Source of the DNA: Acanthococcus lagerstroemiae
Lineage: Eukaryota > Arthropoda > Insecta > Hemiptera > Eriococcidae
Assembly (NCBI GenBank): GCA_031841125.1
Contig: CM063109.1
Coordinates: 33,236,038 to 33,300,037 of the forward strand
Length of the DNA: 64,000 bases
Direction: 5' to 3'
Position numbers and translations under genes: made by a program. The notes beneath the pieces were generated by a model. It ran no database searches, was not told where the DNA came from, and saw only the letters and a list, made by a program, of their open reading frames with translations. This document shows, piece by piece, positions 1 to 11,725 of this stretch. Position 1 is the first letter of the stretch; the number at the start of each line of letters is the position of its first letter.

Positions 1-550
1 TAAAACAAGATTGGAAGAATCTTAGTGAATCTTGAAGAATCTTTAACCCGTCATAATGATTTTCAAAGGATCTTGAATAAGTAGGAAAAAGTCTCAATTA
101 GTCTTAATAATATCAAAAATAATCTTTGGACATCTTTTAGTCAAACCAGGAATAATCTAGAAACGAATCTTGAAAATCTTTAGAAATGATGAAAATAAGT
201 TCAGAAGTCTTAAAAAGTTTTCAATAAGATGTAAAAAGCCTAAAAGAGTCTCAAAGAATTCTAAACCCATTCATAATTCTAAAAGAGTGTGAGGCAGGTA
301 ACATAGTTATGAAAAAGTCTCAGAAGTAAAAGTATAAAATGATCTGAAAAATCTTCAGAAAGTCTCTAGACTTGGGATAGTATGGCCGATTCTGTAAGAA
401 TCAGTAAAGAGTCTTAAACATGTTTTGAAGAATTAAAAAAAAAAAATCTAAATCGTGCCAAGAGCCTAAAGAGTCTCAAAGAGTCACGAACAAGCATTGA
501 AGAAGCTTGAAGATGTTAAATCAATTCTCAAATCATCAGACTATATCTGT
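1..550. repeat. Degenerate short tandem array (GAATCTT / AGTCTT motifs)
   Basis: The stretch is built from loosely repeated motifs such as GAATCTTG, AAGTCTT and AGTCTCAAAGAGTC at intervals of roughly 10 to 25 bases. No convincing coding frame is present. The motif resembles the reverse complement of the AAGACT / TTAAGATTC motifs at 4860-6680, so the two may be remnants of one satellite. Confidence 0.5.
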
Positions 551-960
551 GCTTGGAAGATTTGTTTCCTGAATTTCCTCAAGTTCTGCTCCTAAAATGG
601 TTCCAATATAGTAAAAAAGAAATCCTGCAATACATATTTCAGGTTAATTGGATTAAGGAAGCTCATGCTATAAGGCCCTTCTCTTTCTTTAGGAAAAAAT
701 ACATGGAGTTATGACTTCTTCAATGACAAATTATTTTCCTCCGCCCCTAAATGTATAAATTGGCACATCAAATTTTTATTTTCTGAAGGAGCTTTTTTTT
801 TTTTTTTTCTTATCCCAAACTACATGAAATTTATTATATTCAATAGGCCACAATAAGACTCGTTCATGTCTAACTTTTGTTTAAATAAAATTTTTGCACC
901 TTGATTGAATCGATGAACACAAGAAATTATTTTCATACTTCATATACCTTCTACCCATTC
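551..960. other. No feature seen
   Basis: AT-rich sequence with a T-run near 791-808. I see no coding frame, repeat family or structured element here. Confidence 0.5.
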
Positions 961-1076
961 CCTTCGGCACTGATGCGATGCCCGAAAGGGTAGTTTCCGG
1001 TTCTGGAGGTGCGGTGTTTCGAGGGCCACTTTGGCATGCGCGCATCGCCATACGTCCCACCACACCGAGTTTCACC
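961..1076 (+). repeat. Dispersed repeat, family G, copy 1
   Basis: About 115 bases recur at 17317-17428 (same strand) and at 55716-55830 (opposite strand). Shared landmarks are CACTGATGCGATGCCCGAAA, a variable GC-rich centre with GGTGCGGTGT, and CATCGCCATACGTCCCACCA at the end. It is markedly GC-richer than its surroundings. No terminal inverted repeat or clear tRNA promoter box was found, so the class is unknown. Confidence 0.7.
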
Positions 1077-1152
1077 TTCTACATTTCCCTCTTTTAGGCT
1101 GGGTAAACGTTATACGTGCACTTGTAATAAGCTACCTCTTTTCTAGTTGCAG

Positions 1153-1231
1153 GTGATCCATTCAACTGAAACACCTCGATCAAAAAGTATAAGACAAACT
1201 TATACATCCGTCATTTTAAAGTTGACCTTTG
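1153..1231 (+). other. Exon-like segment, unassigned
   Basis: A 79-base open segment lies between a good acceptor (TTCTAGTTGCAG) and a good donor (TTTG followed by GTAAGT). One frame is open across it and encodes a short peptide containing SIRQTYTSVILKLTFG. No partner exon was found nearby, and it sits between two mobile sequences, so it may be a chance pair of splice-like sites. Confidence 0.25.
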
Positions 1232-1309
1232 GTAAGTCTCGCCCAAATCGGACAATCAGTTGGTCAGCAATTCGTGCCGCGCCACTATGTACCCTGTGTC
1301 ACTATTCAC

Positions 1310-2022
1310 CAGAGTTGGGCAGGATTTAAATCTTCAGGCATTGTAAATCCATATTTTCAAAAATCCTGATTTTGGACTTCAAATTATTTTTCAAAAAGGA
1401 TTTCGGATTAATTCCTAATTATTAGCAAATTATTTGCATTTTGATGATTCCAAAAATAGTTAAAATCCTAATCCAAAAATAGGGTGCTTGCAGCGCTGGG
1501 CTGCGGCATACACCCTAAAAACCCTAATTTCATCAATTTTAACAGTTTACTATTAACTTATTGATATCTTGAAAATCAAACATTACATATTGATAGTTTT
1601 ACATCATTTCTGTTATCGTATCCTGCAAACGCGAAGGAAACTGATTTGGTCACCTTTTAGTAAGTAAAAAGCTAGAAAGCTGAACGCAAAATCCTAAAAA
1701 TTTCTCTATTTCACTGATTACAATAATTAGGATTTTAGTGCTGAGCTACTACAGACAATAGAAATCGTATGTGAACGACCTAAGTCAATGGTAGATTGTA
1801 GATTGTGTGGGTGCTTACTGCTGAGTTACTGAAATTTAGAATTCAAAATTTAGATTATTGGATTTAAAATCCCAATTTTTCTGAAAATTGAGAGGATTTA
1901 GGATTTTGGATTTGAAATTCTTTTCTGGAAAGGATTTGAGACTCTGAATTCAAATCCTTTTTTTAACAGGATTTTAGATTTTGAATTTAAGTCTTCGAGT
2001 TACCAGATTTTGTCCATTCCTG
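1310..2022. mobile_element. Non-autonomous hAT-type element with perfect 8-bp duplication
   Basis: The element starts CAGAGTTGGGCAGGAT and ends with the complement of CAGGAATGGACAAAAT, giving short imperfect inverted termini with CAG ends. It is flanked on both sides by the identical octamer CTATTCAC (1302-1309 and 2023-2030). CAG ends plus an 8-bp duplication are the hallmark of hAT transposition. The interior is AT-rich with repeated GGATTT / AAATCC motifs and carries no transposase. Confidence 0.85.
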
Positions 2023-2030
2023 CTATTCAC

Positions 2031-3440
2031 CAGTTACTCCAGGGTATACACTGTACAGCTATAGACAAATTACATAATTTTGAAATTTCGAAAACGGATT
2101 TAGTATCTATACCCAACTAGCCAGGCTTCTCAGATTTAAATATTTCGATTCTACACGAACAGACTTGCAGAAACGAAGCAGAAAGCATAAACTAAGAGAT
2201 AAACGTAATTGTGGAGCGATTATTATTCTGTTTTCGTCGTGAAAAATGGTTTTAAATTTGTTAAAATTGTATCGAGTGGTATATTTACCTTGAAATATAA
2301 CAAACACTTTGTCCATGCTACAGGGTGAAATATTGCTTCGAGAATTAAGGTACTAAGACTGCGTGTCTGTTTCCTGAAACAAGTTACCATCTTACCAACG
2401 CGATTTTTTTTCTAGGAGAGCAATTACAGTAAATCACTGGGCTCTATAGTCGCTGTCCAAAACTAATCACGACCACTTCAACTGTATATTACCCGTATTG
2501 TCAGGTATTGGAAAACAACGCCAAATGACAAGCTGGTGTGCTGCCAACCTCGTAATAACTGCATTCCGATGTTGCAACCAAGTGCTTAAAAATTGATTTG
2601 TACTCGATTAACGGCATGGATAGATTAGCTCCTAGGGGAAGCAGAACTAGTTGAGCACTGTATTCATTCTCGAGGTCTAGGTCACCTCCGTTTTCATTGA
2701 TGTGAGCAGTCTACCACAAAGTTCAATTTCGTCACGATTTCGTATAACAATTCTCGCCCAGTTGACAATCGAAGTGAAGTTATTAATGACTAATGTAGGT
2801 GACCAGATTTGCAGAATCATTGATGGCGTGCCTTATCGTAAGCTCATGAATCATGTTGGGCCATGTATCTTAGCTTTTCGTGTCTCTGAATTTCGAACGA
2901 GGCTCCGAAATATTATGTGCAGTAAGAGGATATCTCTTTATTTTTTCGGTTTAAAATTATGAAACCCACGTATTCATTGAATTTGTGTCCAACACGCAGG
3001 AGTATACTGAAGGGCGCAGTCTTCTCAACTATTTGATAACTGCGATTTCTGTTGGAAAATTTGAGACATTTGAGACGTTTTTGCTCAGTGTTATATAATC
3101 TAAATCAGTAAAAATTAGTACCTATTATATTTATCATAAGGCTGACAAAAAAGGGTAAGGTAGCGTGAACCTGAATTAGGTGAGGGGTTCACTCCCCCCT
3201 TCCGGTAGAACACTCTAACTGATGACATAACGACATAATCAACTACTATATATATCTCGCGTTTTTATTAGGTCTTATTATATTATGTCTTTATTATGCT
3301 TTAAGTCTTTATGCCTTGGTTATGTCTGTATCATGCGCTGTTATACCTTATCGTGCCCGATATCCCAATATGCCTTTATTCTATCTTCTGACTTCATTAT
3401 TTCATCTTGATCAACCGAAGACATAAAGACATAAAAACAT
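2031..3440. other. Intergenic, no feature seen
   Basis: No open frame with recognisable protein similarity. A block at 3240-3430 has loosely repeated TTATTATGTCTTTAT motifs. Nothing else stands out. Confidence 0.5.
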
Positions 3441-3446
3441 CATATA

Positions 3447-3870
3447 TGAAGATACGGTTTCCGAACTGCCCTTAGTCCAAAAAAATCGAAATGCTGTTTT
3501 CAGCGCTACCTAGTGGCCAATACGAGCACTACAAAAGCAACTTTATAGAATCTCGATACCTTGTTCGATAGTCGAATTACGCGCATTCAAAGAGCAGCGC
3601 CGGTGCAGTCAGCATTTTGTTGTTTTCTTGTATTACGTCCACTGCCAAACTGCCCTTTGTCCACGACTTTCGACCACTTTTCCTTCAATAATTCTAGATA
3701 GGCTGCATTCTAATTTTTGTGCATCTTTGGTAGTATGGTAGAGGATTCAGGCTACTCGCTTGTACCATTTACAGAAGTTTTAAATGAACAGGTACAGTGT
3801 AGCACAGTTTTTATCGATTTCCCAAAATAATAATTTTTGGACTGAGGGCAGTTTGGAAACCGCATCTTCA
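3447..3870. mobile_element. Mariner-like MITE with TA duplication
   Basis: A 424-base element is bounded by inverted repeats of about 40 bases. The left end reads TGAAGATACGGTTTCCGAAC and the right end is its complement with a few changes; both continue through AACTGCCCT(T/C)AGTCCAAAAA. TA lies immediately outside both ends (3445-3446, 3871-3872), as expected for Tc1/mariner insertion. No transposase reading frame remains. Confidence 0.8.
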
Positions 3871-4024
3871 TATTATGATTAACCCGACCCCCTCCGCCTT
3901 TAACATGAACGCATAGACTGCCTGTCTCTTTCTGTCTTCTTTCCTTCTTGCCACCCTAAATCTGAGTAAAGTTTTTAGAGGAGCAGGGACGGGAGCCTGA
4001 TGAAAGTCAGTTCAATCGGTTAGT

Positions 4025-4316
4025 CCAGGGGCCACCAAATGGCGAACCGCCGACCTACTTTGTGCGGACCCAGAAGAATTTGTGATAATTCAATTTAGCC
4101 CACAAATGTCATTTTTCGCATTAATATTGGGTACTTACTTTATTTTTCTAATTATAGATGTATCCTTAATAAGAAACAAAGTATTCTGATTTCTTTTGGT
4201 TTTATTTATTCAGTGATATTTTAAATCTTGGTTCCTAGTTATCATCTACCAAACGGACCACGACAGATTTATATTTGTTATAAACGGACCCGCAATGAAA
4301 CTAATTGGTGATCTCC
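4025..4316. mobile_element. Probable hAT-type element, degenerate
   Basis: The left end CAGGGGCCACCAAATGG resembles a hAT terminus, and the right side TAATTGGTGATCTCC is a loose complement of it. The interior contains repeated phrases around CGGACC. A flanking 8-bp duplication could not be matched, so the boundaries are approximate. Confidence 0.4.
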
Positions 4317-5135
4317 ACGTAGCCATTCCTTTTAGGTACACTCCTGCCAATACCCAGGTTTTAAATTAAAGGATACAGGAAATTTATTTTCGGTGCATGG
4401 ACTCGATTTTCAATGATGATACTTCTTCATGGGATCCATTTTCAGTGGCAATACTTTTTAATTCAACAATCATGTATTCTTGCTGTGGCAGGTGTGACCG
4501 AAAATCTGCACAATTTTGTTCTACTTCAGAGTCCTTTGTTGATTCCACGAGGCTAATGAAATTTGTTTGTGGAAATATAAAAGCTATTAGAACGAATCAA
4601 ATAACCTGACAATTGTATGGGAAGTTGGAGTTTACCTCGCCATCTATCGCCTTCGCCTTTAAATGCCAAAGTCAAATTTAATTTTACGTTTAAATCGATT
4701 AGGTGGTGTCTTGACGGAAATTGACAGCGACCAGGTGCGCGTGCTATTTCTAAATGGGCGATATGCCTATAAAACAACCATAGACAGGATGTAGCCAAAA
4801 TAATTAAAAAGTTATATAAGACAGCAGGTAGACACTCGCTGGAATCAATCGACCGTAGTGTCATTAGTTTGATAATAACAAGTTGTAAGAGTCGTTATGT
4901 CAAATCTCTTTTTGTATCTCATGTTGTGGCCTAGATGATCATCTCACTCTCCTTCCACTCGCATCGTTACTGCTTAAAATTGTTCCATCGATTCTTGATT
5001 GAATCTTAACAGTTCTAACTCGTTTGAACAACTAGATCCTGCTAGGATCCATTAATATCAATTCAGGATGTGGTAAGATACGGTTTAAGATTCGATAAAA
5101 TCATCATACGACTTATACACCATGTTAAGATTCAG

Positions 5136-5519
5136 CAGGGACGTACCGAAGAGTTTTTCCTGGGGGGAGAGGGGTCAAAATTGTGAAAGTTCCAACTGAC
5201 TCAACTCAGAATTCCCAAGTATCAAAGCAAAAAAGAAAAAAGAAAATATTTTTGACCTGTTGGAATTTTCCAACTGACTCTACTCAAAATTCCTATGTAT
5301 CGAAGAGAAATAAGAAAACTTTTTGACTTGTTGGGTTTTCCCATCTTCTCAACTCAATTTCCAAATATCACAGCAACAACAATAATAACTTTTAACTTGT
5401 TGGATTTTCCCCAACTCGCCTGGCTGAAATGGTAAATTTTCCCAACTATTGAGTAAAAATTTCCTACGAGGGGGATGGTGTAAGTTACCCCCGTCCTACC
5501 CCCTATCGGTACGTCCCTG
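5136..5519 (+). mobile_element. hAT MITE family A, copy 1
   Basis: Starts CAGGGACGTACCGA and ends TCGGTACGTCCCTG, exact 14-base inverted termini. The flanking octamers AGATTCAG and AAATTCTG agree at six of eight positions, consistent with an old hAT target duplication. The interior holds about four units of a minisatellite of roughly 65 bases with the core TTGTTGGATTTTTCCAACT, CAACTCAAAATTCCCAAGTA and a purine-rich spacer. Confidence 0.85.
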
Positions 5520-5662
5520 AAATTCTGTGAGACATTTAGACCCACGAAAACATTGTTGAGACTTTCGATGTTACAATCATCAATTTCCATTTTTAATGCA
5601 AACATCAGTAAGAAAAAGAAAATACAAAATGAAAATTCGCACTTTTTATATCAAAATAATAT

Positions 5663-5905
5663 GGACACTATTAAGCAAAAAACGCTCAAGCGACAAAGTC
5701 TGTTTTCTGAGAAAACGTAACATTAAAAGCCAATGAATAATGCCGGTTTACGGACATAGCGTTTACTGATAAGCTTTTTTCAACGTGAGTACACATTTTT
5801 GTATCGGGAGCCCAATTTTGAAAAATTCTACTTTTTACGCTCTTTCCGACGATACTAATAACTGATTTTGTCAACATAATATGCTTTTTTTGCTTAACAG
5901 CGTCC
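5663..5905. mobile_element. Inverted-repeat MITE, copy 1
   Basis: The left end GGACACTATTAAGCAAAAAA is matched in inverted form by TTTTTTTGCTTAACAGCGTCC at the right end. The inner part 5757-5880 recurs at 34007-34130, including GTTTACTGATAAGCTTTTTT and TCTACTTTTTACGCTCTTTC, which confirms a dispersed family. The flanking duplication is not clear. Confidence 0.65.
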
Positions 5906-6180
5906 TTATGAACTGTAAGCTAATGGTTCGCAAGTTGTTTTAAAAAACTTGGTAAATTTCTGCTAAGACTCATTATGGTTCTCTCTACACGTAGCAAGAC
6001 TTAGTTAAGATTCGGGTTGAGACCACGAACAAAACTGATGAGGCTCATGAAGACCGTGTTATAATTCGATAAGACTTATTGGTTGAGGGTTGAGGGGTTT
6101 CTCACCTGTATTCAGCAATGTGAGTGCTACTAAGCTACCTATGTTAGGAGTATTTTCAAAACTATTAAGACTCTATCAGT

Positions 6181-6427
6181 GAGCTGACAGGAAGAGAGGG
6201 ACCTCAGCGCAAAATGAAAATTTTACAGGAGAGCTGATAAACAAAATTGATAACGTTTTCACGTTACGGAGACACTCAACTTTGAAGACTTACAGCTGTT
6301 TGGGAAAATTTTTTAGAATCTTTTCGACAACACCATGCATAAGAGCGGCCAAAAATTAGTCAAAAACAGTTGTGATCACAAAAATGTTTTTTTTTTGGCG
6401 CTGAGGTCCCTTTCTTTCTGTCAGTTC
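6181..6427. mobile_element. Inverted-repeat MITE with GGGACCTCAGCGC ends
   Basis: The left arm GAGCTGACAGGAAGAGAGGG then ACCTCAGCGC is matched by the complement of the right arm (GAACTGACAGAAAGAAAGGG then ACCTCAGCGC), about 30 bases each. The interior is AT-rich and has no coding frame. Only one copy was found in the window. Confidence 0.7.
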
Positions 6428-6953
6428 ATCTCAAGACTGTGTTCAGACCTGTTCAGACTTTAAGACTACTACGATTATGATCAGACTTTTGCAAGTTAAT
6501 CTTGACAGCCTCCCTTCAAGACTCTTCAGTATAAGTCTTTCCTAAGACTAGTTAAAACTAGTTAATGTAATACTGTATAGAGACTCGTTAAGGCCTCGTG
6601 AAAACTTTGGAAAATTGGTTGAGACTAAGTTTAGAAAAGTTAAAACCATGTTAAGATCTTTCAGATACGGCGGAGACTCATAAAGACCAAGTTATGGCTT
6701 ATTATATGAGGAGAAATGACAAATTGTAGAGCATTTTTTTGACAGCATTGTATGATCATACAAAATGTTCACTTATATATTTCAAGTCACCAGAATGACT
6801 TTTCTACTTTTCCGTTCTTCGATGGCCAGACTGCTGAAGCATTTATTATTTGCTGGAATATAAGTCAACTCATTTGAAAATTTTCTCAATGTGACTGCTT
6901 GCTTGCACATTTTTTTGAGCTGTGGTCATTTGAACTTTACTCGCCTGCACACT

Positions 6954-7178
6954 TTTTTTTCTAATTTTTTACTCTCAGCCCGACCCCCGGAATCCGTCCT
7001 TCCGTGCTTTACTTCAGAGACGTCGGGGAGGCTGTTAGGGCTGTCTTAGCCCTCTTCTCGTCTTGCCAAGAAACCGGCTTAGGTCGAAATTTTGCAAGTT
7101 GCTAGGTGGGCTCGAACCCGGGACCTCCGGATTCCGAGAACAGCGCGCTATCAACTCGGCCAATCAGACCCTCCCACC
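6954..7178 (-). mobile_element. tRNA-derived SINE, copy 1
   Basis: Read on the minus strand, the head resembles a tRNA: a box A-like segment (AGTTGATAGCGCGCTG) and the box B motif GGTTCGAGCCC, followed by a body with CTAAGCCGGTTTCTTGGCAA and GCCTCCCCGACGTCTCTGAA. The flanks carry CCTGCACACTT and CCTGCACATTT, a near-identical duplication of about 11 bases, as expected for LINE-driven retroposition. Confidence 0.8.
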
Positions 7179-7189
7179 ACCTGCACATT

Positions 7190-10100
7190 TACTTGAGCAA
7201 ATTCTTTTTTTCTTGAGGATTTATTCAAGTATTTCATTGAGAGTGTATTGAGGAGAGCTTTTCCAAAGCGCAGGGGGAAAAAACTATCTACTGAGTTCGA
7301 ATTTGATTTATTTTTTCCGATTTTGGATGAGAGCAGAAATCAACATTTACAGGTCCTAAAAATTTAACTTTATAAACTAAAACATTGGCAAAATTTGAAG
7401 TTGATGAAAACTCTCAATTAATGAGTTTCGAAATTAGAATACATTTAGCAAGTGGAATTACTGCTTTTTAAAGTAAGATTTCTCATTAGTAAATGTTGTA
7501 ATAATGAGTTTTTTCCCCAATTCAACGAAGAAATATTATAGTGAGTTTGGGGGCTCCATTACTCAATTCCCTCCAAAAATGAAAGAATGTAATTAGTTAC
7601 TGCTTTTTGAAAATATGGTTTTTCATCAGAAAATATTACGATAAGGTGACAATATGAAGAAAAATGAATGTCTTGCGCTTCGACAGAATTGTATTGATAA
7701 AAGTTCGTGGCTCCATTGGCTAATTCTGAAAAAAATGAATGAAATTACTTAGTACGCGTTAAACATAAGGTTTCTCATCAGAAATTATTGTGATAAGGAA
7801 ATAAGATAAAGGAAAATGAATTTTTTCAAATTGGCGATGAGATATTGATGAGTTTGGGTTCCATTCTCCAATTCCAAGTACTTAAAGTTGGTGTGGTGGT
7901 TTTGAGCCATTTTGGTGTCACCAGATAGGTCGGATTCTAAAATCGCTTACAGAATCGAGTTCAATGACCCTGGGGGATCTATAGATGGGATATGGTTTCA
8001 AAAAATGAAAGCTATTCCGTTCCAACCCTCTCGAATTTACAAAATAAAAATTCGGAAATTTCGAAGAACTCCTCAACTCCTATCTCGAATTTTATTTTTT
8101 CATCCCATTTGCTCCTCCTCCGAAAGGCCACTGACCCAACTGCGAAGCCAAATTATTTTGAACGTGATCAGCGTCCACTCGCTGTCATTGATTTTCTCTT
8201 GATTTACAAACGGCAAAAATTCCTGTTCGATTTTTGTTACATAAATAATTGAACTTATTTGAACTCTAAAAAAGCTCTCGATTCGTTCAAATTTTTCAGT
8301 TAATTTATCCACTCTTGGTTCACTCTTACTGGCTGTAATATGCAGTTTCAAGTTTCAGTTACTCTTCACTTCTAATCGTATCCTACTCCGAATTCAAGAC
8401 CAAATAATTTTTCTTCTGGATCTCATTTTTGACCCGTTTTTTTCATGGTATAGTGGAGCAGTCACCCCAAATTTCTTATGCCTGTTTCAAAAACGCAAAC
8501 ATGTATCACAGTGAGCATTTCTAAAATCAAGTATTTCTTCTCGGATGAGTATTTGCTGAAAATTCTCGGGAATTTGGAGCATTTATTAGGAAGAATTAAC
8601 TCACTTATTCCTTGTGATAGAAGGTAGTAATAAATATAGCATGATAACCAATTTTTTTCTATTTCTTTTCAAGTAACCCTCCTCTGCCTCAAAGAATCCC
8701 AACGAATTCGCTAAGTCAGCACATAAAAATTGGGGTTAGTATCATTTATCGATTATGATTGAAGGGTTTCTAGAGTTACCTGGTTTATTTCTGAGATTAT
8801 ATTAGCTATAACCCTTACTCAGAGGGCTCCGCAGCGGGCTACAACCTGGGGAGGATAAAGAGGACCTCCGTCAACACCTGAACCCAAAAGAATTGACGAA
8901 TTCCAAAACACCCTATTTATCCTCCGGGTCTCTTGCGGCGTAAAATTTGTGATATCGGGGGTTTCTTCGAAACCGTTCAAATTTATTGCAAAATCCCGAT
9001 AAAAAATTAGCTCAACTTGGTTTTTTAACGAGGAATTCTGAACATTCTGCGAAAACTTCTGCTAAATGCTTTGGCCTACTACTTGCTTTAGATTACCAAC
9101 CTGAACCAAAATCATAAGATTAACGAAGAAAATCTATCATTTCGCAGTAATCAGACCAGTTTATCGAGTTCACAACCGAACTGCGAAATCAAAACGTACT
9201 CAAATCGAAACACGAGCCTTCCGAGCATTCGTACCGGTAACCACACTTTAGACGCCGAATATTTTGAAACACAGTTTTCAAATCACCAAAACTACACCCT
9301 CGATAAGTGTCGTGGACACGAGCGTACACAAGTCACAAGGCACATCCGAATGGCCATCAATTTACTTGTCGGAAATTTCTGCATTTTCGAGCCCGAAAGA
9401 CATCACCGAAACCGGTCGAGCAATTTGGCAGTAAACCAAAGAGCAAAAAACTCGAAAAAAAAACCGAATTTCGTTTTCGAAATTAATAATATTATCCGTC
9501 AGCACGTCGAGCTCGAAGCGCGAATACACACACAATCCGCGAATGCCTTCGACTCGAAAATTTTATATCTCATAGTAAATTACTTGGTCTCCGAAAATTT
9601 GTGGCGTTTTCAAATTTCATGCGTTTCGTTTGACGGAAAAAAACGTTCGTTTTGAAATATCGACATTGGCCGTATTTACGATCGAATAATACGAGTAATT
9701 ACATAACTTACCAGTACAGCTGGATTCATGGCTAAGAACCTGAGTGAACCATGGTACAGCACAGCTTCACTGAAAACACGCGCATTTGCTACTAAATGGC
9801 GAATAACATAACGCATATTGGGTCGTTAGTACTGTCCTCTTGGGCAGCGGTTGGACTTTAGGCGCTGAGAAGCAGACTGGACCCCCTTGTCCCTCCGGAT
9901 TAATGTTTAACCGCGACCTTCAACCAATTCTGGAATTCTGCTACTTCCTACATTAATCGGAGAGGTTAATCGCATCTTAACCGCCGTCGTATATCATATT
10001 TCCTCTTATTTTATTCGCGTTCCAGTAATTATATTCGAAATGTACTTTTTTCTTCTCCAGGTTCTTTCGTTTTTTCTTTTTCTTTTTCTTTTCTTTTCTT

Positions 10101-10600
10101 TGTTTTTTTTTTGGATTGTTTTTCGTATATACTATACGTACGGATTGATTACTGTACATCCAGTTCAAGGTCGTAGTAGTTTCGAATGTGTGTTCGATTT
10201 TGGTTGATCGTGCGAAACGATCGAAAAATTACGTAAAATACGAGCGTGAAAGCGGCGAAAATAACGTCGACGTGACGACGATTCCGGGTGGGCAACGTGC
10301 TCGAAATTTCGGAAAGGATTCGGCGCGGTGCAGGCCTGCGTAAGTGCAGGGGTGGGATATGTTTCAAAAGCTTGAAGTAAAGGAGTTGCGGGATAGTTGC
10401 CGGTTTCATTTTTTGTGAATGGGGGAGTTCCGTTGAATACAAATTTTTGGTTCTTAGCTCATATTGAAGGTGAACCTTCAGCTAATCCTTGCTATGGACC
10501 AATTTTCAAAAAATAATTAGGAAATCTCCCTCTGTGCGTGCTACCTTGGCGTGATGAGGAAATGAAGAAGAGAAAGAAACAACTATAGAATCAAATGCGA
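7190..10600. other. Long gene-free stretch
   Basis: No exon or transposase was recognised. From 7380 to 7900 an imperfect tandem pattern of about 110 bases (TTTCTCATCAGAAAT ... CTCCATT) is visible. From about 9160 to 10330 the density of CG dinucleotides rises visibly, in several T-rich open stretches with no protein similarity that I recognise. A polypyrimidine run occurs at 10044-10112. Confidence 0.4.
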
Positions 10601-10613
10601 AAAAACAAGCAAA

Positions 10614-11520
10614 ATGGTTGGAAAAAGTAAAGAAAAAGGTATTTCACGGTTAAATGCGAAGAAACAAATGAGAGCGCAGTCAATTTTGAAAGCCATCAAT
10701 TTTGAATTCTTATTTTGCCTATATTTTCTGTGTGAAGCTCGTATACAAATGAAAATGGTCTCTGATTATTTGCAAAAACCAGATGTTGATTTAGGTCATG
10801 CCTGTATGTTGATTAGTAATCTCATAGATAGCCTGTTAGAATATAGAAATGATAAGACCAAATTCGTGACAACTTTTGAAAATTGAAAACTGTTGCTGAC
10901 GAATATGTAACATTCATATGATGGAAAAAGATGAAAAACGACCAAAGAAATTACCAAAGAAATTTGCTGATAATATGTCCAAAGATGATCTACGCAAAAA
11001 ATCTTTAACTTCTGTATTGATAACATGATATGTGAACTGAAAAGTAGATTCAGTAATAACAGTGACGTTTTAATGGGTCTGAACTGCCTGAATCCAAAAA
11101 GCAACACTTTCCTAGATTTTTAAAAACTGAAGAAAATTAGTGAGCACTACAGTGTAGATAGAGCTCCTGGAAATGGAGGTGAAACCCGTAAAAAGAACTG
11201 CACGCAGTTATGAATTGAAAAAAAAAATTGCTTGATTGATTCAGCTGTAAAATTTCATAAAATTTTGACCGAATACAAACTTACGTTTGTAAATTTAGAA
11301 AAACTTTCTTCAATTTTCCTCACAATCCCACCCTCCACTGCTGGGGTCGAGTGGACTTTCTCTTCTTTGCGACTAATTTAGACGTATTTAAGAAGTTCTA
11401 TGCTAGATGGGAGACTCTCATCCATAGTAATATTATCAATTGAGAAAGAATTATCTAAATCTCTGGACATAAACGAAGTGGTGGATATCTTTGCCGCTGG
11501 GCATAAGAATAGACGAGACT
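10614..11520 (+). pseudogene. Decayed hAT transposase (ZMYM1-like, C-terminal half)
   Basis: The first 90 codons are open and resemble the middle of ZMYM1-like hAT transposases (INFEFLFCLYFLCEA, SDYLQKPDVDLGHACMLI). The sequence then breaks repeatedly. The hAT C-terminal dimerisation region is unmistakable near 11305-11517: LTIPPSTAGVEWTFSSLRLI, a stop, TYLRSSMLDGRLSSIVILSI, then KSLDINEVVDIFAAGHKNRR. Known intact proteins have SAxERSFSxLK at this point. Several stops and frame changes make this a dead copy. Elements like it could have supplied the enzyme that mobilised the CAG-ended MITEs in this window, although this particular copy cannot. Confidence 0.8.
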
Positions 11521-11725
11521 AGATGTTCCCTGTTTATTATTAGATTTTTAGATCAGATTTCTTCAAAATTTTGATCTGGTATTCAACTTCTTTTAATACT
11601 TTTGAAACATTATTATCTATTATTTCTGTCTGTCTATGAATATCTATACTTTTAAAATGAGAAAATAAAGTTTATTGTTACTTTGATTGGGCGTACAAAA
11701 TCTCTGAAAAAAGTCACTTTTTTTT

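Larger units (their letters stand above)
4860..6680. repeat. Degenerate AAGACTCGTTAAGATTC array, host for MITEs
   Basis: Outside the three inserted elements (5136-5519, 5663-5905, 6181-6427) the sequence is made of irregularly repeated phrases such as GTTAAGATTC, AAGACTCATGAAGAC and GTTAAGACT. No coding frame is supported. It looks like an old, decayed tandem array. Confidence 0.5.
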
